From Actinomadura viridilutea (GTDB lineage Bacteria > Actinomycetota > Actinomycetes > Streptosporangiales > Streptosporangiaceae), in assembly GCA_003001795.1 (NCBI GenBank), contig PVNI01000006.1, positions 124,001 through 188,000 on the forward strand: DNA of 64,000 nucleotides, given 5' to 3'. Positions 1-8,511 of this stretch are shown here, in pieces. The notes below the pieces were generated by a model. It did not search any database, had not been told where the DNA came from, and worked only from the letters and a program-made list of their open reading frames with translations. A program made the translations under genes and the position numbers. Positions within the stretch are counted from its first letter, which is position 1, and every line of letters begins with the position of its first letter.

Positions 1-381
1 GCGGACTGCGCCCTCGCCCCGAAGGGCGCGTCGGAACGCGCCCTGACCCTGCGGCTGGAAAGGGTCGGCCCCCGCAGCGAGGACGTCGAGCCGGGGAAGA
101 AACGGAAGATCGTGGTCCGGCCGGGGACCGAGGAGGCGCGCTCGAGGTTCGACGCCGCCCTGTCCGAACGGTCGCGGCCCTGCGCGCTGCAGGTCGTCCC
201 CGGCCTCGGGGACCAGGCCGCGGCCTGCGAGGGGACGGACTATGACGACGAGACCCCGGCGTACCGCCTGCTGGTCCGGCGCGGCGATCTGCTCCTGAAC
301 GCCGTCGGGACGGGGGAGGCCGCCCGGCGGCGCGAACCGCTGCGGCGGCTGGCGGTGAGCGTGCTCGAGGCGGCCCGATGA
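1..381 (+). CDS. C-terminal part of a protein of unknown function (5' end outside window)
   Basis: The reading frame is open from the first base and ends at the TGA at 379-381, so only the last 126 residues are seen. The visible part has two cysteines in a pattern like PCALQV...AACEG and a hydrophilic C-terminal end. No family is recognised. The stop overlaps the ATG of the next gene (ATGA, 378-381), so the two are very probably co-transcribed and translationally coupled. Both look like parts of a small secreted or membrane-anchored pair, but that is inference. Confidence 0.6.
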   Translation, partial: ADCALAPKGASERALTLRLERVGPRSEDVEPGKKRKIVVRPGTEEARSRFDAALSERSRPCALQVVPGLGDQAAACEGTDYDDETPAYRLLVRRGDLLLNAVGTGEAARRREPLRRLAVSVLEAAR

Positions 382-929
382 GCCAGGCGTCGCTGCGGGA
401 ACTCGCCTCCACGCAGACCGGACGGATCGTCCTGGGGCTGTTCGGGGGCGTCACGGTCGGCGCCCTGACGGTCATCGTCGGGCAGATCTCCGGCCTGCTG
501 CCGCTGGGGGAGCCGCGGACCCTGCCCGCCCCCTGCCGGCCGGCGTCCGTCCACGCGCTGGTCCCCGGCGGCACGGTGGTGCGCAACGACGGAGGCCGCA
601 CGTCGGCCGAGTGCGGGGCGATGGCCGAGCCGCCCCGTCCCGCGCGGCTGGAGGTCATGGTGGAGAAGGCGTGGTCGTCCGGCAGGGCCGAGGCCGACCA
701 CCGCCGCGGATGCGCGTCGCTGGCGGGGCTCGGGCCCGTGGGGCGCCCGCCCGGACTCGGGGACGTGGCGTGCGCGGCCACCGACAGGGGCGTGCTGCCC
801 GAGACGACCGTGCTGGTGCGGCGCGGCGCCCTGCGCGTCACCGTGCGGTACGCCTCGGCCGCCAAGGACGCCGCCTCCGTGGAGCGCGACGCGGTCGCCG
901 CCGCCCGCCGCGTCACCGCGTCGCTCTGA
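378..929 (+). CDS. Membrane-anchored protein of unknown function, 183 aa
   Basis: One hydrophobic segment lies near residues 16-42 (GRIVLGLFGGVTVGALTVIV), after a short N-terminal tail. This suggests a single-pass protein with most of the chain outside the cell. The remainder contains four or five cysteines (APCRPAS, SAECGAM, RGCASLA, VACAATD) that could form disulfides. The C-terminal half alternates strand-like and helical stretches, as in small actinobacterial DUF3558-type proteins, but no family is recognised with confidence. It overlaps the preceding gene by ATGA and is followed by a histidine kinase after about 57 bases. Confidence 0.6.
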   Translation: MSQASLRELASTQTGRIVLGLFGGVTVGALTVIVGQISGLLPLGEPRTLPAPCRPASVHALVPGGTVVRNDGGRTSAECGAMAEPPRPARLEVMVEKAWSSGRAEADHRRGCASLAGLGPVGRPPGLGDVACAATDRGVLPETTVLVRRGALRVTVRYASAAKDAASVERDAVAAARRVTASL

Positions 930-986
930 GGACCGCGAGGCGGGGGACGGCGCCCCGCGAACACGGCATATCGTGCAAGAGGCGTG

Positions 987-2273
987 ATGAGGGGAACAGT
1001 CCAGAGAATCGGTCGACTGCGCGGGCGCCGACAGGATGGGCGACAGGATGGGCCCGTGCCGTCCGCCGTGCCGTCCCCCGAACGCGCCGAGCGGTGGGCG
1101 TGGCCGCTGCGGGGCCGCCGCGCCGACGCGGCGCTGGCCGCCGGCCTGTTCGCCGTGACGGCCGCGGTCGTCCTCATCGAGCTGGCCCACGGCGCCGGGC
1201 TCGGCCCGATCCCCTGGCTCGGCTGGCCGCTCATGATGATCGCGTGCGGGGCGCTGTACTGGCGGCGCGTCCGCCCCGTGACCGTGGCCGTGGTGACGCT
1301 GCTCGCCTGCCTGGTCTACTTCCCCAAGACCGAGCCGGACGGGCCGCTGCTGCTGACCTTCGTGGTCGCGCTCTACACCGTCGCCGCGGAGGGCCCCCTG
1401 GCCGTCGCGGTGCTGATCGGCCTCGTGGCCATGGGCCTGGTCGCCCTCGGCGAGCTCACCAGCACCGTCAACCACCTGCAGGACGCGGCGATGTGGATGC
1501 TGGCGGGCTGGTTCGTCGCGGTCATCGCGGTCGGCGGCGTGGTGCGCAACCGCCGCGCCTACCTGCGCGAGGCCGAGCGCCGCGCGCTGGCCGCCGAGCG
1601 CGGCCGCGAGGAGGAGGCCCGCCGCCGCGCCACCGAGGAGCGGCTGCGCATCGCCCGCGAGCTGCACGACGTGCTCGGCCACAGCATCTCGCTGATCAAC
1701 GTGCAGGCCAACGCGGCGCTGCACGGCCTGCAGCGCGACCCGGGCGGCGCCGAGGCCGCGCTCACCGCGATCCGGCAGGCCAGCAAGGACGCGCTGCGCG
1801 AGATGCGCGCCGTCCTGGGGGTGCTGCGCCAGGTCGACGAGACCGGCCGGGACGCGGGCGCGGCGCCCGCCGCGCCCGGTCTGGCCCGCCTGGAGGAGCT
1901 GACCGGACGCGCCGCGGCGGCCGGGCTGGCCGTGCACGTCCGCGTCGAGGGCGCGGAGCGGCCGCTGCCGCCCGAGGCGGACCTGGCCGCCTACCGGATC
2001 GTCCAGGAGTCCCTCACCAACGTCACGCGCCACTCCGACGCCGCGTCCGCGCGGGTGCGCGTCCGCTACCGCGACGACGCGCTGGAGCTGGAGATCGAGG
2101 ACGACGGCCCCGCCGCCGCGAACCCGTCGCCGGGCGGCGGCACCGGCATCGACGGCATGCGGGACCGGGCGCGGGCCCTGGGCGGCGAGCTGACCGCGCG
2201 GCGCCGCCCCGGCGGCGGCTTCCGCGTGCGGGCCCGGCTGCCGCTGCCCGCCGGCCGTTCCCCCGCGTCCTGA
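987..2273 (+). CDS. Sensor histidine kinase, NarL/DesK type (HisKA_3 - HATPase_c)
   Basis: This is a membrane histidine kinase of the two-component family that partners LuxR/NarL response regulators. Hydrophobic helices fill roughly residues 45-185, a short coiled linker follows, then the HisKA_3 H-box (LRIARELHDVLGHSISL, phospho-His in ELHD). The ATPase N-box is YRIVQESLTNVTRHS and the G-box is GGGTGIDGMRDRA. Domain order and length are normal. A TATCGT -10-like box (969-974) and AAGAGG (977-982) support a start at GTG 984 or ATG 987; an in-frame GTG at 1056 is the alternative. No response regulator gene is adjacent, so its partner must be elsewhere or absent. Confidence 0.9.
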   Translation: MRGTVQRIGRLRGRRQDGRQDGPVPSAVPSPERAERWAWPLRGRRADAALAAGLFAVTAAVVLIELAHGAGLGPIPWLGWPLMMIACGALYWRRVRPVTVAVVTLLACLVYFPKTEPDGPLLLTFVVALYTVAAEGPLAVAVLIGLVAMGLVALGELTSTVNHLQDAAMWMLAGWFVAVIAVGGVVRNRRAYLREAERRALAAERGREEEARRRATEERLRIARELHDVLGHSISLINVQANAALHGLQRDPGGAEAALTAIRQASKDALREMRAVLGVLRQVDETGRDAGAAPAAPGLARLEELTGRAAAAGLAVHVRVEGAERPLPPEADLAAYRIVQESLTNVTRHSDAASARVRVRYRDDALELEIEDDGPAAANPSPGGGTGIDGMRDRARALGGELTARRRPGGGFRVRARLPLPAGRSPAS

Positions 2274-2340
2274 CCGTGCGGGCGGTCGCGGCGGGCGGCG
2301 CCGCCGGGGCACCATGAGGGGGCGGAAAGGTGGAGGGCTC

Positions 2341-3183
2341 ATGAAGGTGTTCGTCTCGGTCGACATGGAGGGCGTCTCCGGTCTGACCGACCCCGAGGAG
2401 ATGCGCGCCCCCGGCCGCGGCTACGAACGCGGCTGCGAGCTGATGACCGCCGACGCCGACGCCGCCGTCCGCGCGGCGTTCGACGCCGGCGCCGACACCG
2501 TGGTGGTCACCGACGCGCACGGCATGGGCCGCAACCTGCGCGCCGACCTCATCGACCGGCGCTGCACCCTCGTGCGCGGCCCGTACAAGCCGATGCGCAT
2601 GGCCGAAGGGCTGGACGCCACGTTCGACGTGGCGCTGTACGTCGGCTACCACGCCCGCGCCGGAGCGCCGCGCGGCGTGCTCAACCACACCTGGATGGGC
2701 CGCGAGATCCACAACGCCTACCTCAACGGCGAGGTGGCGGGGGAGATCCGGCTGATGGCCGCCTACGCGGGCACCCTGGGCGTGCCCGTCGGGCTCGTCA
2801 CCGGGGACGAGGCCGCCTGCCAGGAGGCCCGCGACGTGCTCGGGGACGTGACGACGGTCGCGGTGAAGAAGGGCTGCGACCGGTACGCCGCCGAACTGGT
2901 GCCGCCCGCCCGCGCCCAGGAGATGATCTACGACGCGGCGCGCCGCGCCCTGGCGGACCCGGACCGCTGGCGCCGGTACACCGTGCCCGCCCCCTACACC
3001 TTGGGCATCGAGTGGAGTTCGACGTCCATCGCCCAGTCCTGCGCGGTGATCCCCGGCGTCAAGCTCGCGGGCCCGCGCACCACCGAGTTCACCACCGACG
3101 ACTACGCGGAGATCGTCGGCCTGCTCGGCGTGTGCGCCACCATCGGCGGGCAGGTCGGCTGCACCGGCCTGCACTACGACTGA
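2341..3183 (+). CDS. dppA: M55 family D-aminopeptidase (DppA-like)
   Basis: Zinc aminopeptidase of family M55, related to Bacillus DppA, which cleaves D-Ala-containing dipeptides and tripeptides. The protein starts MKVFVSVDMEGVSG, so Asp8 and Glu10 fall at the positions of the DppA metal ligands. His60 (VVVTDAHG) and His104 (VGYHARAG) also match known ligand positions, and the NGEVAGE segment near 129-135 supplies the last glutamate. An in-frame ATG at 2314 exists, but the conserved MKVFVS start at 2341 fits the family. It is probably monocistronic; four 13-base repeats begin at its stop codon. Confidence 0.88.
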   Translation: MKVFVSVDMEGVSGLTDPEEMRAPGRGYERGCELMTADADAAVRAAFDAGADTVVVTDAHGMGRNLRADLIDRRCTLVRGPYKPMRMAEGLDATFDVALYVGYHARAGAPRGVLNHTWMGREIHNAYLNGEVAGEIRLMAAYAGTLGVPVGLVTGDEAACQEARDVLGDVTTVAVKKGCDRYAAELVPPARAQEMIYDAARRALADPDRWRRYTVPAPYTLGIEWSSTSIAQSCAVIPGVKLAGPRTTEFTTDDYAEIVGLLGVCATIGGQVGCTGLHYD

Positions 3184-3233
3184 CGGCTGCGACCGACGGC
3201 TGCGACCGACATCTGCGACCGACGGCCGCGAGG
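3182..3233 (+). repeat. Four tandem 13-bp units directly after dppA
   Basis: The units are GACGGCTGCGACC (3182-3194), the same again (3195-3207), GACATCTGCGACC (3208-3220) and GACGGCCGCGAGG (3221-3233). The array begins inside the dppA stop codon. There is no obvious hairpin. It looks like replication-slippage expansion, although repeated binding sites cannot be excluded. Confidence 0.75.
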
Positions 3234-3324
3234 ACCGGGCGCGCGGGGCCGACGTCACCGCGCCCGGGTCAGCACAAGCGCGCCCCGACGTAACAGAAAT
3301 GTCGCCTCATTCGGTGATGACTAT

Positions 3325-3522
3325 GTGAACGTCGGTGCAGTCGTCCCTCACGAGCCCTCCGCGGTGCTGCTCGACCCCGCGCCGCTGTCGGCAGCGCAGC
3401 GCGCCGGTCACGCCTGCGCGGTCTGCGAGAAGCGATGGCCCCGTCCCACGGTGCGGCTGGGCGACCTGCCGGACGGCGCACCCGTCCTGGCCTGCGCCGA
3501 CTGTGCCGAGCCCCCTCACTAG
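3325..3522 (+). CDS. Small CxxC protein, 65 aa
   Basis: A GTG start at 3325 opens a 65-residue protein with two CxxC knuckles: HACAVCEKRW near residue 31 and LACADCAEP near 58. The pair would make one small zinc ribbon. The segment AQRAGHACAVC resembles small actinobacterial hypothetical proteins in which LSAAQRAG precedes the first CxxC. Codon use is typical of the genome, with G or C in nearly every third position. No function is known. Neighbours face the opposite way downstream, so it is a single-gene unit. Confidence 0.6.
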   Translation: MNVGAVVPHEPSAVLLDPAPLSAAQRAGHACAVCEKRWPRPTVRLGDLPDGAPVLACADCAEPPH

Positions 3523-3567
3523 AGGGCGAGACGCCCCACCCGAGGACGGCCTGCGTCGCCCCCGCGG

Positions 3568-4410
3568 TCAGTCGTCGCGGCGTTCGTCGAAGTCGAAGTC
3601 GGCTGAGGCGAGCGCCTCGTAGGCGGGCGCGAGGACGTCCGCCAGATCGCGGCGCCGGATCCGCACCGGCGGCGGAGCGGCCACGCGCAGGATGAACCCC
3701 GGGGGTACGGGCGGGGCCGGCGGACGCTCGCGCAGGCGGGCCAGCCCCGTCGGCGCCGTCCAGAAGCCGGACGGCGACAGCGGCTCCTCGGTCGGGCCGT
3801 CCGCGTCCAGCGGGTCGGGGCCCGCGGCCGGGAGCCGCCGCAGCGCCGTGAGCAGCTGCTCCTTGGTGCGGCCGTTCCACTGCAGCACCAGGAACGGGTC
3901 GTCGTCGAACGCCTCGGCGAGCAGGTAGAGCACCGCGGCGGCGTGCTTGCAGGGGTCGCCGTAATCCGGGCAGGTGCACATCAGGTGCAGGTCGGCCGCC
4001 GACTCGGGGAACAGCGACAGCCCCAGCCCGGCCAGCACGTCCTCGATCTCCGGCGGCATCTCCCCGGCCAGCAGCCGCGCCCGGAACACCGCCCGGGACG
4101 CCAGCTCCGCCTCCACCGCCCGCCACTCGGCCTCCGTCAGGGCGTCGATGCCGACGGCCACCTCGTACGGCTCCTCCACCGAGCCCTGCACGCGCGCCGT
4201 CACCTCGAACGGCGCCACCTTGAGGTCGATCACCTGCCCCCGGCGGGCGTAGGCGCGGCCGCGCTGGAGCCGTCCCGTGTCGCCGGACGCCTCGATCAGG
4301 TCGATGAACCGCCGCGACCACCACCGCGCGCCGATCGAGCCGCGGCGGGTGCGGGCGCGGATGCCGCCCTCCACCGGGATCGGGGGGCGGTACTCGGCGA
4401 ACCCGCTCAT
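3568..4410 (-). CDS. SWIM zinc-finger protein, partner of the adjacent SNF2 helicase
   Basis: A 280-residue protein with a SWIM zinc-binding motif C-x-C-xn-C-x-H (CTCPDYGDPCKHAAAV) near residues 145-160. SWIM domains bind DNA or protein partners and in actinobacteria are often encoded next to SNF2-type helicases. The N-terminal part (WWSRRFIDLIEASGD, GRAYARRGQV) is typical of this SWIM family. Its ATG overlaps the stop of the SNF2 gene by one base (TGATG at 4408-4412), so translation is coupled and a joint complex is likely. The C-terminal 90 residues are proline- and acid-rich without a known domain. Confidence 0.88.
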   Translation of the reverse strand: MSGFAEYRPPIPVEGGIRARTRRGSIGARWWSRRFIDLIEASGDTGRLQRGRAYARRGQVIDLKVAPFEVTARVQGSVEEPYEVAVGIDALTEAEWRAVEAELASRAVFRARLLAGEMPPEIEDVLAGLGLSLFPESAADLHLMCTCPDYGDPCKHAAAVLYLLAEAFDDDPFLVLQWNGRTKEQLLTALRRLPAAGPDPLDADGPTEEPLSPSGFWTAPTGLARLRERPPAPPVPPGFILRVAAPPPVRIRRRDLADVLAPAYEALASADFDFDERRDD

Positions 4411-7400
4411 CAGTCGCTCACCGCCTCGGGGGACAGGCGCAGCACTTCGCGCAGCTCGGCGACCGACAGCTCGGTCAGCCAGTCCTCGCCGGCGCCGACC
4501 ACCGACTCGGCCAGCGCCTTCTTGCGGTCGATCATCTCGTCGATCCGCTCCTCCAGGGTGCCGACGCAGATGAGCTTGCGGACCTGCACGTTCTTGGTCT
4601 GGCCGATGCGGAAGGCGCGGTCGGTGGCCTGGTCCTCGACGGCCGGGTTCCACCACCGGTCGACGTGCACCACGTGGTTGGCGGCCGTCAGCGTCAGCCC
4701 GGTCCCCGCCGCCTTCAGCGACAGCAGGAACACCGCGGGCTCGTCGTCCTCCTGGAAGCGCCGCACCAGCTCGTCCCGCTGCCGCCGGGACGTGCCGCCG
4801 TGCAGCCACAGCACCGGCCGCTCCAGCCGCGCCGCCAGATACGGCCGCAGCATCGCCCCGAACTCGGCGTACTGGGTGAACACCAGCGCCTTCTCGCCCT
4901 GCTCGACCACCTGCGCGCAGATCTCCTCCAGCCGCTCGAGCTTGCCCGAGCGGCCCGGCAGCCGCGACCCGTCCTTGAGCAGCTGCGCCGGATGGTTGCA
5001 CACCTGCTTGAGCCGGGCCATCGTCGCCAGCACCAGGCCCCGCCGCTTGTCCTCGTCGCTTTCGGCGATGCGCTGCAGCATGTCGTCGAGGGTGGCCTGG
5101 TACAGCGACGCCTGCTCGGCGGTCAGGTTGCAGTAGACCTTGATCTCCTGCTTCTCCGGCAGGTCGGAGATGATCGCCTTGTCGGTCTTGAGGCGGCGCA
5201 GCACGAACGGCCGGGTGGCGCGCCGCAGCGCCTGGGCCGCGGCCTCGTCCCCGTCCCGCTCGATCGGGATCGCGAACCGCTCCCGGAACGCCGCCCGCGG
5301 CCCCAGCAGCCCCGGATTGGCGAACTCCATGATCGACCACAGCTCCGTCAGGTGGTTCTCCACCGGCGTGCCGGTGAGCGCGATCCGCGTGCGCGCCGGG
5401 ATGCCGCGGATGGCGCGGGCCTGCCGGGTGCCGCTGTTCTTCAACGCCTGCGCCTCGTCGCACACCACCCGCTCCCAGGCGACGCGCGCCAGCATCGCCG
5501 CGTCGCGGGCCGCCGTGCCGTAGGTGGTGACGACCAGATCCGCCTGCGCCGCCGCCCGGACGAGATCGTCGTCGCGGTGCCGCCCCGTGCCGTGGTGCAC
5601 GTACACGCGCAGCTTCGGCGCGAACCTGGCCGCCTCCCGCTGCCAGTTGCCCACCAGCGACATCGGCACCACCAGCAGAGTCGGCCCCGGCGGGCCGTCC
5701 CCCCGCACCTCCTCCCGCTCATGCACTAGCAGGGACAGCACCGAGACCGTTTTGCCTAGCCCCATGTCGTCGGCGAGGACGGCGCCGAGGCCCAGGTCGT
5801 TCATGAACACCAGCCAGGCCAGCCCGCGCCGCTGGTAGGGGCGCAGCTCGGCGCACAGCCCGTCGGGGGTGGACAGCGGCGCGAGGCGGCGGTCGGCCTC
5901 GCCGGACAGCAGGTCGCCGAACGCGCCGTCGGCGTCGACGTCGATCAGGGGCAGGGCGTCGTCGCCGGCGTGGACGACCGCGCGCATCGCCTCCGCGGCG
6001 GTCATCCGGCCGCGGCGGGGACGGCGCAGGAAGTCCAGGGCGGCCTGGAGCTGCCGCTCGTCCAGTTCGACCCACTGGCCGCGCAGCCGCACCAGGGGGG
6101 TCTTGAGGCGGGCGAGCTCCGCCAGCTCGGCCTCGTCGACGGTCTCGTCGCCGATGGCCAGGTCCCACTGGAAGTCCACCAGGCTGCGCAGGTCGAACCC
6201 CGACGACGTCGCCGCGCCCGAGTCTTCGCCGTCCCGCGTGCGGGTGGTGAGCCGCATGCCGAGCTTCGCCTTGCCCGCCCACTGCGGCAGCAGCACGCCG
6301 AAGCCGGCCGCGGCCAGCATCGGCGCCGCCTGCCGCAGGAAGCGGAACGCGCCCGCCGTGTCGAGGAGGAGCTCGGACGGCGTGGGGGAGTCGAGCGCGG
6401 GCGTCAGGTCGGGGAACAGGCGCAGCGCCCGCCCGAGGCCGGTGAGCAGCGTCTCCTCGGCGTCGGCGATCGACGTCGCCTCGCCCGCCCAGACCGTCGC
6501 GGCCGGGACGTACAGGCTGGGGTCCTCGGTGCCCTGCAGCGCGAACTCCACGCGCCAGACGTCGTCGTCCTGTCCGCCGTCGTCCCGCCCGCCGTCGGCG
6601 TCCCGCGGGTGTTCGGCGCCCGCGGGGGAGCCGTCCTCCGCGGCGCCGGGCTCGATCAGGCGGAAGCAGACGCGCAGCGGCCCGGCCGGGCGGCGGGACG
6701 CGGCGGCCCAGGCGTCCAGCTCGGCGATCAGGTCGTCGGGGTCGTCGCCGGGCTCGCGCGCCACGCGCGGGTCGGGGCCGGTCAGCGCCTCCACCCAGCG
6801 CTCGGACAGCGGGACGCGGTCGGGCACCTTGCCGCGGCGCGGCGGCAGGAGCGGGTGCGGCACCACGCCCCGCACCACCGTGTCGACCAGGCCGGACAGC
6901 GCCTCGCGCAGCACGTCCGCGGCGGGGCGCCCGCCGTCGGCGGCGCGGCAGGCGGCGGGCATCGCGCGCGCCAGGTCGGCGATGCGGGCCGGATCGTCCG
7001 GGACGGGGCGCCACCGCGCGACCAGGTCGCCGTCCTCGCGCACCAGCGCGGGCAGCACCTGGCCCCGCCCGGCCAGCCGCATCGCCTCGTCCGCCAGCAG
7101 GCACAGGAACCGCAGGTCGCTGCCGGGCACCACGTCGGCGCTGTGCTCGGCCAGCTGCAGCAGCGTCATCGCCGGGAACGGCTCCAGCACCAGCGCGGGC
7201 ACCCGCCAGGGCCGCAGCTCCTCCGGGACGACGCCCTCGGCGCCGCACTCCGGGGACGGCAGCGGGTGATCGCCGTGCGTGGGCAGCGACAGCGTCAGCT
7301 CGACCCGGAACGCGCCCTTCACCAGCGGCTCGTAGGAGGTGCCGGTGAAGTCGCGGGTGGCGAACGGGTGCACGTCGGGATCCCGCGCGTCGGGACGGGC

Positions 7401-7472
7401 GGCGTACGGGCCGGTGCGCTCCGCCCACAGGCAGAGCGCGCCCCCGTGCCAGGTGGCGTGCGCGACGAGCAT
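4410..7472 (-). CDS. SNF2/Rad54-family DEAD-box helicase (HepA-like)
   Basis: A 1020-residue Snf2 ATPase. Residues 1-470 are the SNF2-associated region usual in actinobacterial members. The ATPase core follows: Walker A ADDMGLGKTVSVLSLL near 570, DEAQ box VCDEAQALKN near 672, motif III ALTGTPVENHLTELW, and in the second RecA domain DRAFRIGQTKNVQVRK near 955. All key catalytic motifs are present. Such enzymes translocate on double-stranded DNA and remodel protein-DNA complexes. Its stop overlaps the start of the SWIM-protein gene, giving a two-gene operon. No methyltransferase, nuclease or other defence gene is adjacent, so a housekeeping DNA-transaction role is as likely as defence. Confidence 0.95.
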   Translation of the reverse strand: MLVAHATWHGGALCLWAERTGPYAARPDARDPDVHPFATRDFTGTSYEPLVKGAFRVELTLSLPTHGDHPLPSPECGAEGVVPEELRPWRVPALVLEPFPAMTLLQLAEHSADVVPGSDLRFLCLLADEAMRLAGRGQVLPALVREDGDLVARWRPVPDDPARIADLARAMPAACRAADGGRPAADVLREALSGLVDTVVRGVVPHPLLPPRRGKVPDRVPLSERWVEALTGPDPRVAREPGDDPDDLIAELDAWAAASRRPAGPLRVCFRLIEPGAAEDGSPAGAEHPRDADGGRDDGGQDDDVWRVEFALQGTEDPSLYVPAATVWAGEATSIADAEETLLTGLGRALRLFPDLTPALDSPTPSELLLDTAGAFRFLRQAAPMLAAAGFGVLLPQWAGKAKLGMRLTTRTRDGEDSGAATSSGFDLRSLVDFQWDLAIGDETVDEAELAELARLKTPLVRLRGQWVELDERQLQAALDFLRRPRRGRMTAAEAMRAVVHAGDDALPLIDVDADGAFGDLLSGEADRRLAPLSTPDGLCAELRPYQRRGLAWLVFMNDLGLGAVLADDMGLGKTVSVLSLLVHEREEVRGDGPPGPTLLVVPMSLVGNWQREAARFAPKLRVYVHHGTGRHRDDDLVRAAAQADLVVTTYGTAARDAAMLARVAWERVVCDEAQALKNSGTRQARAIRGIPARTRIALTGTPVENHLTELWSIMEFANPGLLGPRAAFRERFAIPIERDGDEAAAQALRRATRPFVLRRLKTDKAIISDLPEKQEIKVYCNLTAEQASLYQATLDDMLQRIAESDEDKRRGLVLATMARLKQVCNHPAQLLKDGSRLPGRSGKLERLEEICAQVVEQGEKALVFTQYAEFGAMLRPYLAARLERPVLWLHGGTSRRQRDELVRRFQEDDEPAVFLLSLKAAGTGLTLTAANHVVHVDRWWNPAVEDQATDRAFRIGQTKNVQVRKLICVGTLEERIDEMIDRKKALAESVVGAGEDWLTELSVAELREVLRLSPEAVSD

Positions 7473-7622
7473 GGAACGTGAAACCCCGAGACAGCCGGTT
7501 GCCGAGCGTCCCCGACGCTACCAGCGAGGACCGACGCTTCCGGCGGATGCGGGGGACGGGAGGCGGCCCCGCCGACGGGCATGGTTAGGCTTCGGGGCGT
7601 TGTCCGATCACGGGAGGTCGTT

Positions 7623-8405
7623 GTGGGCGAGTTCGTGCGCGTCGAGGTGGAGGACGGCATCGGGACGATCCGGCTGGACCGGCCGAAGATGAACGCGCTC
7701 AACGCGCCGATGCAGCGGGAGCTCGTCGAGGCGGCGCGGGAGGTCACCCAGGACGAGAGCGTCGCCGCGGTGGTCATCTACGGCGGGGAGCGGGTGTTCG
7801 CCGCCGGCGCCGACATCAAGGAGATGGCGCCGCTGACGTTCGCGGAGATGTCCGGCGCGCCGTCGCGGCTGCTGCAGGACTTCACCAAGGCCCTGGCCGC
7901 GATCCCCAAGCCGGTCATCGCGGCGATCACAGGGTACGCGCTCGGCGGCGGCCTCGAGGTGGCGCTGGCCGCCGACTTCCGGGTGGCCGGCGAGGGCGCC
8001 AAGGTCGGCTTCCCCGAGATCCAGCTCGGCATCATCCCGGGCGCGGGCGGCACCCAGCGGCTGGCCCGGCTGGTCGGCCCGGCCAAGGCCAAGGACCTGA
8101 TCTTCTCCGGGCGGCACGTCGCCGCGGCCGAGGCCCTCGCCATGGGCCTGGTCGACCGGGTCGTGCCGGACGCCGACGTCTACACGGCCGCCCGGGAGTG
8201 GGCGTCGACGTTCGTCGGCGGCCCGGCGCTGGCGCTGCGCGCCGCCAAGCAGGTGATCGACGCCGGCCTGGAGGTCGACCTGGAGACCGGCCTGGAGATG
8301 GAGCGCACGCAGTTCGCCGCGCTGTTCGCCACCGAGGACCAGGCGATCGGCATGCGCAGCTTCATCGAGAAGGGCCCGGGCAAGGCCGTCTTCACCGGCC
8401 GCTGA
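7623..8405 (+). CDS. Enoyl-CoA hydratase/isomerase (crotonase family)
   Basis: A crotonase-fold enzyme that hydrates 2-enoyl-CoA in beta-oxidation. Both catalytic glutamates are present: GGGLEVALAADFR (first Glu) and FPEIQLGIIPGAGGTQRL (second Glu). The oxyanion-hole motif AAGADIKEMA is also present. The start is set at GTG 7623 (VGEFVRVEVEDG) because GGGAGG lies five bases upstream (7612-7617), preceded by a TAGGCT -10 box at 7586-7591; an upstream ATG at 7581 overlaps that promoter. Length (260 aa) is normal. Substrate range cannot be told from sequence. Confidence 0.93.
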   Translation: MGEFVRVEVEDGIGTIRLDRPKMNALNAPMQRELVEAAREVTQDESVAAVVIYGGERVFAAGADIKEMAPLTFAEMSGAPSRLLQDFTKALAAIPKPVIAAITGYALGGGLEVALAADFRVAGEGAKVGFPEIQLGIIPGAGGTQRLARLVGPAKAKDLIFSGRHVAAAEALAMGLVDRVVPDADVYTAAREWASTFVGGPALALRAAKQVIDAGLEVDLETGLEMERTQFAALFATEDQAIGMRSFIEKGPGKAVFTGR

Positions 8406-8497
8406 TCCGCGCCCCGGGCCCGGCCGGCGGCGTTCCCGCCGGTGCACATGGCCGCGGCAGGTCCGTGACAGCCTCAGTCAAAGGGCTTGTCAACGGA

Positions 8498-8503
8498 TAC
8501 GAT
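8498..8503 (+). promoter_or_regulatory. -10 box TACGAT of a probable leaderless transcript
   Basis: TACGAT ends 8 bases before the ATG at 8512, with no Shine-Dalgarno sequence between. Transcription would begin at or within a few bases of the start codon. Confidence 0.5.
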
Positions 8504-8511
8504 CGGCCGCC

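Noticed and set aside
240..2366. Long minus-strand open frame opposite the histidine kinase
   Set aside because: Its translation is low-complexity Arg/Gly/Ala, a product of GC-rich antisense frames. The plus strand encodes clear kinase motifs.
3568..7472. SNF2-SWIM pair as a phage-defence island
   Set aside because: No nuclease, methylase, toxin or integrase is adjacent, so defence is not supported by context.
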